The translations under genes were made by a program, and so were the position numbers. This document shows positions 1 to 7,053 of a stretch of 17,216 nucleotides of DNA, one piece after another (position 1 is the first letter of the stretch; each line of letters begins with the position of its first letter). The stretch covers positions 1 through 17,216 of the forward strand of contig JBMTIM010000058.1 in NCBI GenBank assembly GCA_049437325.1, given 5' to 3'. The DNA is from UBA11606 sp049437325. GTDB lineage: Bacteria; Actinomycetota; Acidimicrobiia; Acidimicrobiales; Aldehydirespiratoraceae. Below the pieces are notes generated by a model. That model searched no databases. It was not told the DNA's origin and worked only from the letters and a program-made list of their open reading frames with translations.

Positions 1-16
1 CCCCCCCCCCCCCCCC
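1..16. repeat. 16-base C homopolymer at window edge
   Basis: The first 16 bases are all C. On the coding strand of the rluD-like gene this reads as a G run directly after VGDRDYD. It is either a genuine glycine-coding stretch or a contig-end artefact; poly-G tails are a known error of two-colour short-read chemistry. It looks unlike the rest of the gene. Confidence 0.9.
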
Positions 17-793
17 GTCGTAGTCGCGATCGCCGACGATCGGATGCCCGATCGCTCGCAGGTGCACACGTATCTGGTGTGTGCGACCTGTTTCCAGACG
101 ACAATCGAGCAGCGCCGTCGTCACCGGGGCGGTGTGGCGGACGAGAACCGAGTAGTGCGTGACCGCCGGACGGCCATCGGGTGTGACGGTCATGCGCGTC
201 GGGTGGCGAGTGGAGCGACCGATCGGTGCATCGATCGTCCCGCTGTCGCGCTCAGGCTGACCCCACACCAGAGCCTGATACAGCCGCTCCGGTTCGTGCG
301 CTGCCAGTTGACCGACGAGAAGTTCGTATGCCTCTGCGGTACGGGCGACCATCATCACCCCCGACGTCCCCCGATCGAGACGATGGACGATCCCAGGACG
401 GTGCCGCTCGCCGACCTCGGCCATCTCGGGATAGCGACTGAGCAGGCCGTTCACCAGTGTGCCTTCTCGCTGGCCCGCTCCAGGGTGAACCACCACACCA
501 GCGGGCTTGTCGATCACGATCACGTCAGCATCCTCGTGCACCACCGAGAACCGAACGCCAGGGTCGGGCTGTGGCCGCTCGTCGGCCAAAGGCTGCAGTT
601 CGACCACGATCCGATCGTCGAGACCGATGCGCAGCGAAGCGGATGGGACAGTTTGGCCGTTGCGTATGACCCGCCCATCTGTGATGAGGGCCTTCACACG
701 TGCGCGGCTCTCACCAGTGACTGCGGCGACAAACCGATCGACACGATCACCGTCGAATGCTGCTGGAACCGTCTCTTCGACCCTCTCGACCAT
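1..793 (-). CDS. rluD: RluA/RluD-family 23S rRNA pseudouridine synthase (3' end off window)
   Basis: This enzyme converts specific uridines to pseudouridine in large-subunit rRNA. The N-terminus (about residues 16-50) looks like an S4 RNA-binding domain. The catalytic domain has IDKPAGVVVHPG (94-105), HRLDRGTSG (137-145) with the presumed catalytic Asp140, and GRTHQIRVHL (236-245). The HRLD motif has Arg where many members have Lys. The ATG at 793 follows GGAG with a 7-base spacer and lies 21 bases after the DksA-like stop, so the two genes are probably co-transcribed. The reading frame stays open to the window edge, so the C-terminus is missing. Residues after Asp259 are encoded only by the terminal G run (C on the plus strand) and may not be real. 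The family call is secure. The exact target uridines, and hence the symbol, are inferred from the usual position in actinobacterial dcw regions. Confidence 0.88.
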   Translation of the reverse strand, partial: MVERVEETVPAAFDGDRVDRFVAAVTGESRARVKALITDGRVIRNGQTVPSASLRIGLDDRIVVELQPLADERPQPDPGVRFSVVHEDADVIVIDKPAGVVVHPGAGQREGTLVNGLLSRYPEMAEVGERHRPGIVHRLDRGTSGVMMVARTAEAYELLVGQLAAHEPERLYQALVWGQPERDSGTIDAPIGRSTRHPTRMTVTPDGRPAVTHYSVLVRHTAPVTTALLDCRLETGRTHQIRVHLRAIGHPIVGDRDYDGGGGG

Positions 794-814
794 GTGGGAG
801 CTCCGAATTGCCGA

Positions 815-1366
<552 letters not shown>

Positions 1367-1472
1367 CGATAGGTCCCTTCGGTCCCGTTCCCCATCGACG
1401 ACGGGGCTCGCGAGGCGAGAAGTCTAGAGGTGGACGCTGAGATCTCGGCGGATTGTTGAGCGATTTTGCTAC
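1367..1472 (-). promoter_or_regulatory. divIVA to dksA-like intergenic gap with small hairpin
   Basis: This 106-base gap is the second longest in the window. On the minus strand, bases 1406-1390 can fold into a 7-base-pair stem (including one G-U pair) with a 3-base loop: CCCC, GTC, loop GTC, GAT, GGGG. It lies 23 bases upstream of the start codon. No T-run follows, so it is not a convincing intrinsic terminator. A TAGACT hexamer upstream fits the loose actinobacterial TAnnnT -10 pattern, but no good -35 partner is visible. An independent promoter for the DksA-like gene is possible but unproven. Confidence 0.25.
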
Positions 1473-2717
1473 TCAGCGACGATGCGGGAACCAGGAGCGG
1501 CTCCCCTCATCCTCCCCACCGTCGAAAAAGGCGGCCAAGGCCTCGTCGTCGATCTCCTCGGCGTCCCCACGGGCGACAGCTTCGCGCAATTGCTCGAGAA
1601 ACGGATCAGCCGCTGTCGTCGCAACTGATCCCGCCGATTCTTCGACGAGTTGTGTATCGGGAACCACCGCAACCGAGTCGCTGCTGGGCTCGCGCTCGAT
1701 CGAGGGGGCTCGACGCCACCCGTCCGAGAAATCCCCGCCATCGAGATCAGCCGCCGTCACGAAGAGCGGCGGTGCATGCTCTTCGGTCGCCGGGGGTTCT
1801 GTTGCTGGCGAAACCGGCGCCCCATCACCGGCGATGAGCGGGCGCAACGTGTCGGCGTCGTCGGACTCGGGCCCCCTCACCACGTCTACGTCACCTATGC
1901 AATCATCAACGGCATCGTCGGAACCGGCATCGTCGGAACCGGCATCGCCGGTACCGGCACCTTCGAGCAGGTGCTGTTCATCGATGTCGTCCTCCGGCTC
2001 TGACGCGCCCATGGGAGTGGCGATCGGCTCGAACTCCGCTGTCTGCTCGGTGTCGCCACCTTGCATCGCCGATTCGTCGAGTGCAGCCGGAGCGACGGTA
2101 CCGCTCAAGGCCGGCATCGCAGGCACTCGGAACAACTCGGGAGCCTCGAGCAACTCGGACAAACCCACCAGCGAGGAGGCAAGGATCGATCTGCACTCCT
2201 CCAGGTGCCGCTCCAAGATGTCGATGTCTTCGGTGAGGAACGCACGGTGCTGCTCGAGTTCGGCGATCGCTTCGGTCACCCGCTCACGCTCGTGCGCAAT
2301 CGCCTCCGCCGCAGCTGCCTCGGCGGCGGCGGCGGCACGGCGACGGTCGGTTTCGACTTCTGCGCGCACCCGGGACGCATGCTCATCGGCCTCGGAGCGA
2401 ATCGCCACTGCCTCGGCCTGCACTCGATCGAGCAACGCCGCAGCCTCTTCCTGTGCCTCCGCCACGGCCGCATCGGCCGTGCGCTGAGCCAACACCAACA
2501 CTCGCGACACCATCTCGGTACTGTCGGTTTCCGCTGGCTTCTGCGGCTCGCGGCCCTCAGCCGCCTCGACGCGCTGCTGCAGTTCGGTGATCCGAGCCTG
2601 AGCCGCTGCGACCGCTCGGGCAACACGACCGACATAGGCATCCACCTCGGCCACGTCATAGCCCCTGAGCCGCTCGCGGAACTCGATGTCTTGGAACAGC
2701 GGAGACAGTTCGTCCAT
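1473..2717 (-). CDS. divIVA: DivIVA/Wag31-family polar growth and division protein
   Basis: 414 residues. In actinobacteria DivIVA binds curved membrane at poles and septa and recruits cell-wall synthesis. The N-terminal lipid-binding domain shows FQDIEFRERLRGYDVAEVDAYV (residues 8-29). It is followed by heptad-rich, Ala/Glu/Arg-rich coiled coils (about 30-60 and 66-190) for oligomerisation. Residues 190-365 form a long acidic, low-complexity linker with a short GSDDA repeat. A final predicted helix, DPFLEQLREAVARGD (about 372-386), resembles C-terminal peptides of actinobacterial DivIVA-like proteins. The protein is longer than Wag31 because of the acidic linker. The ATG at 2717 follows AGGA with a 7-base spacer, 68 bases after yggT. 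The family call is firm. Whether it drives polar growth or only septation here cannot be read from sequence. Confidence 0.9.
   Translation of the reverse strand: MDELSPLFQDIEFRERLRGYDVAEVDAYVGRVARAVAAAQARITELQQRVEAAEGREPQKPAETDSTEMVSRVLVLAQRTADAAVAEAQEEAAALLDRVQAEAVAIRSEADEHASRVRAEVETDRRRAAAAAEAAAAEAIAHERERVTEAIAELEQHRAFLTEDIDILERHLEECRSILASSLVGLSELLEAPELFRVPAMPALSGTVAPAALDESAMQGGDTEQTAEFEPIATPMGASEPEDDIDEQHLLEGAGTGDAGSDDAGSDDAVDDCIGDVDVVRGPESDDADTLRPLIAGDGAPVSPATEPPATEEHAPPLFVTAADLDGGDFSDGWRRAPSIEREPSSDSVAVVPDTQLVEESAGSVATTAADPFLEQLREAVARGDAEEIDDEALAAFFDGGEDEGSRSWFPHRR
1911..1955 (-). repeat. 15-base tandem repeat inside divIVA (three copies)
   Basis: The plus-strand unit GGCATCGTCGGAACC occurs at 1911-1925 and 1926-1940, with a two-mismatch third copy at 1941-1955. 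In frame it encodes the repeated GSDDA/GDA residues of the acidic linker, so copy-number change would leave the frame intact. Confidence 0.9.
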
Positions 2718-2785
2718 CTCTCGATCCTACGAGACGCGCAGCTGATGGGGAGGGACCACGTTGTGTGCTGTGACCACCACAATCC

Positions 2786-3055
2786 TCAAAGACTGCAGAC
2801 GAGAGGAAGGATCACGAGGTTGATTGCAAAGATGACGATCAGCACCGAGAGATCGAGAGCAACGTTGCCGATCCGTAGCGGCGGAATCGCTCGCCGCAGC
2901 GGTTGCAGGATCGGATCTGTCACCAGGTAGAGGAAGCCCGCCACAGTCGCCATCGACCCGTTGGGATCGATCGGGAACCACGACAGAAGGATCCGCCCGA
3001 TCAGCATCAGGAAGTACAGCCAGACGAGCGTGCAAAGAATCGATCCGATGACCAT
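2786..3055 (-). CDS. yggT: YggT family small membrane protein
   Basis: 89 residues with two hydrophobic segments: about residues 3-26 (IGSILCTLVWLYFLMLIGRI) and about 68-88. Between them is the family loop, with SWFPIDPNG (25-33) and LYLVTDPILQPLRRAIPPL (42-60). YggT proteins are integral membrane proteins of unclear function; roles in osmotic stress and in cell or organelle division have been proposed. The position directly after sepF and before divIVA is the usual one in Gram-positive bacteria and supports a division-linked role. The ATG at 3055 is 5 bases after the sepF stop with no strong Shine-Dalgarno site, so it is probably translated by coupling to sepF. Confidence 0.92.
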   Translation of the reverse strand: MVIGSILCTLVWLYFLMLIGRILLSWFPIDPNGSMATVAGFLYLVTDPILQPLRRAIPPLRIGNVALDLSVLIVIFAINLVILPLVCSL

Positions 3056-3060
3056 GGCTG

Positions 3061-3627
3061 TTACTCGAAGCCGCGGCGATCGGCATCTGCGATGTCAACG
3101 TCTGCCGGCGAGAGCAGATACACCGTTTCGGTGATGCGATCCATCTTGCCGTCGAGCGCATAACAGAGCCCGCTGGCGAAATCGATCAGTCGTCGACGCA
3201 GATTGAGTTCAGCCCCTTGGATGTTTACGATGACAGGCTGCCCGCTCTTGAAACGATCGCCGATGCCCTGGGCATCGTTGAACGTCGTGGGTGCCAGATG
3301 GTGAGGGGTTGCCGTCCGGTTCTCGACGATCCGCACGGCATTCTTCGCACCCGAGGAAGGGTCGGTGGTGGTGGCAACGGCAGGTTCGGGGATGGCCTGT
3401 GGGCGCTCGCGTTGCACCGGCTCCACAACCCGAACAGATGGGGATCGGGCCGGCTCGATCGGTCTGACTGTCGCCGACTGCACCACGGGTTGCGGCGCGG
3501 TGACGACCCGACCGCCCGATGCAGAGACAGGACTGGCATCAGCATCTGGTGCGTAGGCGTCGAACGCGTCGTACTCCTCATCGGGCCCGAGGCCCAAATA
3601 GATCAACGTTTTCTTGAACATGGACAC
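3061..3627 (-). CDS. sepF: SepF, FtsZ membrane anchor and divisome protein
   Basis: 188 residues. SepF polymerises, binds the FtsZ C-terminal peptide and tethers the Z-ring to the membrane; in actinobacteria it replaces FtsA. The N-terminus (MSMFKKTLIYLGLGPDEEYD) contains the amphipathic membrane-targeting helix and the LGLxxDEEY motif. A Pro/Val/Arg-rich disordered linker follows (about 25-105), then the SepF core (about 108-178) with PVIVNIQGAELNLRRRLIDF (131-150) and a DGKMDRITETVYLLSP strand region. I chose the GTG at 3627 because AGGGAGG (3634-3640) sits 6 bases upstream; the ATG at 3621 would have a 12-base spacer. Longer in-frame forms to 3699 would overlap yggS and lack conserved residues. 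ftsZ three genes earlier ends in a matching SepF-binding peptide. Confidence 0.94.
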   Translation of the reverse strand: MSMFKKTLIYLGLGPDEEYDAFDAYAPDADASPVSASGGRVVTAPQPVVQSATVRPIEPARSPSVRVVEPVQRERPQAIPEPAVATTTDPSSGAKNAVRIVENRTATPHHLAPTTFNDAQGIGDRFKSGQPVIVNIQGAELNLRRRLIDFASGLCYALDGKMDRITETVYLLSPADVDIADADRRGFE

Positions 3628-3633
3628 CGTTTG

Positions 3634-3640
3634 CCTCCCT
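3634..3640 (-). promoter_or_regulatory. Strong Shine-Dalgarno site of sepF
   Basis: AGGGAGG on the minus strand, 6 bases before the GTG at 3627. This decides the sepF start in favour of GTG over the ATG two codons later. A small CTGT-TTCG-ACAG hairpin overlaps its upstream edge. Confidence 0.7.
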
Positions 3641-3679
3641 GTCGAAACAGTAGTCCCCGCGGTCGTGTCGTCGGTGGCA

Positions 3680-4330
3680 CTAGCGCTGCGCCCGTTCACC
3701 GAACAACTGCGTCCCGACTCGGATCATCGTGGAACCCTCGTCGATCGCAATCTCGAGGTCAGCGGTCATGCCCATGCAGCAATGCCGCAGCCCGTGTGTA
3801 TCGACAAGCGAACGCAATCGGCGAAAGCCGGGGCGGGCTGCCTCTGGCTCCGCCAGGATCGCGACTCCCATCAGACCGATGACCTCGAGACCCAGTTCGC
3901 GCGAGTGATCGAGGAGCATCGCAAGGTCTTGCGGATCAACGCCTGCCTTCGTCGCCTCACCCGAGATGTCGACCTGCACCATGATGCGCGCATTCGGCGC
4001 CCGGTTGGCGATCTCGGAGGCGAGCTCGGGCCGATCGACCGACTGCCAGACGTCGACATGGGGCGCCAAGCGCCGCACCTTGTTGCGTTGCAGTTGCCCG
4101 ATGAAGTGCACCCTGGGGGTTCCGGTGACATCGGGGAGCTTGGCCAGCGTCTCCTGTGCGTAGCTTTCGCCGACATCGTTGAATCCTGCTGCGATCGCAG
4201 CATCGATCGCTCCGGCATCGAAGGTCTTGGTGACGGCCACAACGGTGACGTCGTCACCACCCGCAGCAGCGATGCGGGCGCGCAACGCTGCCGCACGGTT
4301 TGCGACCTCGGTCGGGTCGACCGGTGTCAC
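3680..4330 (-). CDS. yggS: YggS/PLPBP family pyridoxal phosphate homeostasis protein
   Basis: 216 residues. This cytosolic PLP-binding protein has the fold-type III alanine racemase barrel and keeps vitamin B6 and amino-acid pools in balance; no catalytic activity is established for the family. Visible motifs are VAVTKTF (32-38) with Lys35 as the PLP Schiff-base residue, GESYAQE (54-60, family GExxxQE), HFIGQLQRNK (75-84), VDISGEATKAG (120-130) and CCMGMTADLEIAI (184-196) followed by STMIRVGTQLFGER, the phosphate-binding end. Length is normal for the family. The GTG at 4330 overlaps the pgeF stop by four bases (GTGA), indicating translational coupling. In actinobacteria and Firmicutes this gene commonly sits between ftsZ/pgeF and sepF; its link to division is unexplained. 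Confidence 0.95.
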   Translation of the reverse strand: MTPVDPTEVANRAAALRARIAAAGGDDVTVVAVTKTFDAGAIDAAIAAGFNDVGESYAQETLAKLPDVTGTPRVHFIGQLQRNKVRRLAPHVDVWQSVDRPELASEIANRAPNARIMVQVDISGEATKAGVDPQDLAMLLDHSRELGLEVIGLMGVAILAEPEAARPGFRRLRSLVDTHGLRHCCMGMTADLEIAIDEGSTMIRVGTQLFGERAQR

Positions 4331-4995
4331 GAGCTCACCATCCGAACGGCAGTGATCTGACGGCCCTCGTCGCTGCGCACCCGATGCGAGAAATACATCT
4401 CGTCGGCAGTGTCGATTCCGAGATCATCGATGTGGCCAACGCCGGCCGCAGCAAGGGCACGAGACGTTGCGGCGACCATGTCGAGCGCAAGCATCCCGCA
4501 TGCTGTCGTTGAACGCACCGAACCACCGACCGCCGCCTCGACCAGCGCAAGTTCGGCCTCACCGAATGCGTAGGACGTCGCACGGATGCACGGACCAATC
4601 ATGGCGGTGGGGCTCCCCCCGCCCAATGCTGCGACCGCTTCGACCACATTGGGAATGACGCCTTCCACGATTCCTCGCCACCCTGCGTGCGCCACGCCGA
4701 CCACGCCGTCACCGACGAGCACGACGGGAACACAGTCAGCTGTCTGCACACACAGCACGGCACCGAACGATCCGGTAACCGAGGCATCAGCCTCGTCTCC
4801 CGCCCTGGCCCCGGGATGATCCACGACGGCAACCCTCGATCCGTGGACCTGGCGGAGCCACGTCCACGAACCATCGAACACCTCATGCCTCAGGTCGCTG
4901 TCAGCACGATCCACGTGGAAATCGCCATCGTCACGGTCGGTGAACGCAATCTCCGCAACGGCGTTGGCGCCGGCGGGAACACGCCGGAACCGCAC
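4327..4995 (-). CDS. pgeF: PgeF-type peptidoglycan editing factor / multicopper polyphenol oxidoreductase family
   Basis: 222 residues, family DUF152 (YfiH/YlmD/LACC1). In E. coli the homologue limits misincorporation of L-Ser for L-Ala in peptidoglycan precursors; related proteins act on purine nucleosides. Metal-site motifs are intact: RQVHG (48-52, His51), TADCVPV (86-92, Cys88) and AHAGWRG (102-108, His103). IGPCI (133-137) and the C-terminal YFSHRVRSDEGRQ also match. The GTG at 4995 lies 8 bases after the ftsZ stop, with no clear Shine-Dalgarno site, so it probably depends on read-through of ribosomes from ftsZ. The end overlaps yggS. The position next to ftsZ and the mur genes fits a precursor quality-control role, but the substrate here is inferred. 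Confidence 0.93.
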   Translation of the reverse strand: MRFRRVPAGANAVAEIAFTDRDDGDFHVDRADSDLRHEVFDGSWTWLRQVHGSRVAVVDHPGARAGDEADASVTGSFGAVLCVQTADCVPVVLVGDGVVGVAHAGWRGIVEGVIPNVVEAVAALGGGSPTAMIGPCIRATSYAFGEAELALVEAAVGGSVRSTTACGMLALDMVAATSRALAAAGVGHIDDLGIDTADEMYFSHRVRSDEGRQITAVRMVSS

Positions 4996-5003
4996 GGTCG
5001 TGA

Positions 5004-6116
5004 CTACTTGAGGAACGATGGGACGTCGAAGTCGTCATCGCCCAGATCGAGGACATCCTCTTCATCGCTGGCGAACACGTCAGCGATACGGGTCTCACCC
5101 ATCACCTGATCGAGTTCGGCGACAACGGCAGCGGAGCTGGCCGAGGCCGCTGACCGGAGTCCCCCATCGTCCCAACGGTCGAAGCCGGCTGCGATCACCG
5201 TCACGCGCACGTCGTCACCCATCTCATCGTCGATCACCGCCCCGAAGATGATGTTCGCATCCTGATGCGCCACTCCATGGATGATCTCGGCCGCCTCATT
5301 CACCTCGAGCAAACCAAGGTCGGGACCACCGGAGATGTTGAGAAGGATGCCTCGGGCATTTTCGATCGAAGCCTCCAGCAGCGGACTGGAAATCGCAGAC
5401 CGAGCCGCAGCAACCGCTCGTCCCTCGCCCTGCCCGTTCCCGATTCCCATGAGTGCTGAGCCGGCGTCGGTCATGACGGTGCGCACGTCGGCGAAGTCGG
5501 TGTTGATCAGACCCGGCGTCGTGATCAGGTCGGTGATGCCCTGCACCCCTTGCAGCAGGATCTCGTCGGCCAGCTTGAAGGCGTTGAGAACCGACGTGTC
5601 GTTCGTTGCGACCGAAAGCAGGCGGTCGTTCGGGATCACGATGAGGGTGTCGACCTTCTCCTTCAGCTTCTGGATGCCCTGCTCGGCCTGCACCGAGCGG
5701 CGGCGTCCCTCGAACGCAAAGGGGCGAGTGACCACCCCGATGGTCAGTGCACCCTGGCTCTTCGCGATCTCGGCAATGACCGGCGCAGCGCCGGTTCCGG
5801 TGCCGCCGCCTTTGCCTGCGGTGATGAACACCATGTCGGCACCGGCGAGCGACTCCCGGATCTCGTCGATGTGTTCTTCTGCAGCCTGTTTCCCGACGTC
5901 GGGATCGGAGCCGGCACCCAGCCCACGAGTGAGATCTCGGCCGATATCGAGCTTTTCGTCGGCATCACTCATCAGGAGCGCCTGCGCATCGGTGTTGGCT
6001 GCGATGAACTCGACGCCTTTCAGACCCGCATCGATCATGCGGTTGACGGCATTCACACCACCACCACCGACACCGACAACCTTGATCACGGCGAGATAAT
6101 TCTGTGGATCTGACAT
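5004..6116 (-). CDS. ftsZ: Cell division protein FtsZ
   Basis: 370 residues. This tubulin-like GTPase forms the Z-ring. GTP-binding motifs are GGGGVNAVNRM (17-27), NTDAQAL (41-47), the tubulin signature GGGTGTG (103-109), TRPFAFEGRRR (130-140) and NDRLL (163-167). The T7 loop NTDFADV (205-211) supplies the catalytic aspartates. After a short linker (about 315-358) the C-terminal peptide DFDVPSFLK (362-370) matches the consensus bound by SepF and other anchors. The linker is short next to many actinobacterial FtsZs. I chose the ATG at 6116. The adjacent GTG at 6119 has slightly better spacing (8 instead of 11 bases) from GAGG at 6128-6131 and would add one residue. The 130-base upstream gap is the probable site of its own promoter. 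Confidence 0.98.
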   Translation of the reverse strand: MSDPQNYLAVIKVVGVGGGGVNAVNRMIDAGLKGVEFIAANTDAQALLMSDADEKLDIGRDLTRGLGAGSDPDVGKQAAEEHIDEIRESLAGADMVFITAGKGGGTGTGAAPVIAEIAKSQGALTIGVVTRPFAFEGRRRSVQAEQGIQKLKEKVDTLIVIPNDRLLSVATNDTSVLNAFKLADEILLQGVQGITDLITTPGLINTDFADVRTVMTDAGSALMGIGNGQGEGRAVAAARSAISSPLLEASIENARGILLNISGGPDLGLLEVNEAAEIIHGVAHQDANIIFGAVIDDEMGDDVRVTVIAAGFDRWDDGGLRSAASASSAAVVAELDQVMGETRIADVFASDEEDVLDLGDDDFDVPSFLK

Positions 6117-6246
6117 CACGTTGGGCACCTCACGGGGAGCGATCTGGTTGCGCGGTACCGCACGGTAAACGGTACACCTGCGCAGCAACGGGGGACGGTA
6201 TACCGGTCAGGGCACGCAGAGGCGGACACTGGGCAAACGGGCCCCG
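6117..6246 (-). promoter_or_regulatory. ftsQ-ftsZ intergenic region with repeated CGGTA motifs, likely ftsZ promoter
   Basis: This is the longest gap in the window. CGGTA occurs on the plus strand at 6153-6157, 6163-6167, 6170-6174 and 6196-6200. Two sites extend into palindromes: CGGTACCG (6153-6160) and CGGTATACCG (6196-6205). ACGGTA occurs three times (6162, 6169 and 6195), the first two as a 7-base direct repeat. On the minus strand TTGCTG (6183-6188) lies 15 bases before TACCGT (6162-6167), which could be a weak -35/-10 pair of the TAnnnT type. A GAGG ribosome-binding site is at 6128-6131. A promoter is expected here because ftsZ usually needs extra transcription over upstream dcw genes. 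The repeats look like operator half-sites, but no regulator is identified. Confidence 0.4.
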
Positions 6247-7053
6247 TCATGGCAGCGATGGCGAGGCGGCGACTCCCGCGTCGCACGCCGGGTCGCGCTT
6301 GGCCAGAGGAATGTCAGCCACTCGGAGATCGAATTCAGCGACACACGCAAGATCGACCGACGCAAGGAGCGCTCGAAGCGCCTCGAGTTTCTCGGGCAAG
6401 GACCGAGCGTCTCCGAGATCGGCGACGGCAGATCCGACGAGGTCGATCTCCAGTCCTTCGTCACCCGGTCGAAGACCGACCGTCTCGATCCACGGCTCGA
6501 GATCAGCGGGAATGAGCTGAACCAACTCGACAAGCGGAAGGGCCTGCGTCTGCACATCTCCGAGCGCACCGTCCACACCGACTGCAATTGTGAACAGGTC
6601 CACGGAACCGTCGGTGACCTCTTCGATCGCAACACCGTCGGCGTCGACAAGCACAGCTGGCCCGTCCCCGACACGTAGCGCTGCGATCGGGATCCGTCGA
6701 GTCACCTCGATCGTGACCCCGGCCGGCCAGTTGCGCACGACCGATGCCGACCGAACCCACGGGAGTGCCTCGACGGAGCGGGTCGCCGACGAGAGGTCGA
6801 GTTCGATCATGGGCGTGCCGGTCTCCAGTCGGGCGGCACTGCGCACCACATCGGCCTCGCTCCCATCTGCACCCGCAACCCGTATCTCGTCCAAGTCGAG
6901 CAGTGAGCTCTGCGTCACGGCGTAGCTGCCACCGACCGCAGCACCGACGACGAGCACGGTCACGACGATGCGGAGCCGGCGCCGCCCCTCGGCGCGTCGA
7001 ACCGCAATCCGCCGTTGACGCAGTCGCGGGTCCACAGCGCCTACGACCGCCAC
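6247..7053 (-). CDS. ftsQ: Cell division protein FtsQ (DivIB), POTRA domain
   Basis: 268 residues, bitopic membrane protein that links FtsB/FtsL and FtsW/FtsI in the divisome. It has an Arg-rich cytosolic N-terminus (about 8-27), one transmembrane helix (about 28-46), then a POTRA domain beginning LLDLDEIRVAGADGSEADVV (51-70) and running to about 120, with ALPWVRSASVVRNWP (96-110) as the typical FtsQ segment. The FtsQ beta domain follows to about 210. Two extracytoplasmic cysteines (237 and 257) flank the C-terminal tail and might pair. The GTG at 7053 overlaps murB by 13 bases. A second GTG at 7035 would give a 5-base gap and still keep the basic region; neither has a clear Shine-Dalgarno site. 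The family call rests on order and domain layout as FtsQ sequences diverge. Confidence 0.92.
   Translation of the reverse strand: MAVVGAVDPRLRQRRIAVRRAEGRRRLRIVVTVLVVGAAVGGSYAVTQSSLLDLDEIRVAGADGSEADVVRSAARLETGTPMIELDLSSATRSVEALPWVRSASVVRNWPAGVTIEVTRRIPIAALRVGDGPAVLVDADGVAIEEVTDGSVDLFTIAVGVDGALGDVQTQALPLVELVQLIPADLEPWIETVGLRPGDEGLEIDLVGSAVADLGDARSLPEKLEALRALLASVDLACVAEFDLRVADIPLAKRDPACDAGVAASPSLP

Noticed and set aside
1390..1406. Hairpin upstream of the dksA-like gene as a rho-independent terminator of divIVA
   Set aside because: The stem is short and no T-run follows in the direction of transcription, so I list it only as a weak structure in the gap.
2718..2785. Inverted TTGTG/CACAA repeat in the yggT-divIVA gap as an operator
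   Set aside because: Only 5 base pairs with a 12-base spacer and no other support; such matches are expected by chance.
6117..6188. N-terminal extension of FtsZ into the upstream gap
   Set aside because: It adds 24 non-conserved residues and would consume the ribosome-binding site and the CGGTA repeats; FtsZ proteins start near the SDPQNYLAVIKVVG segment.
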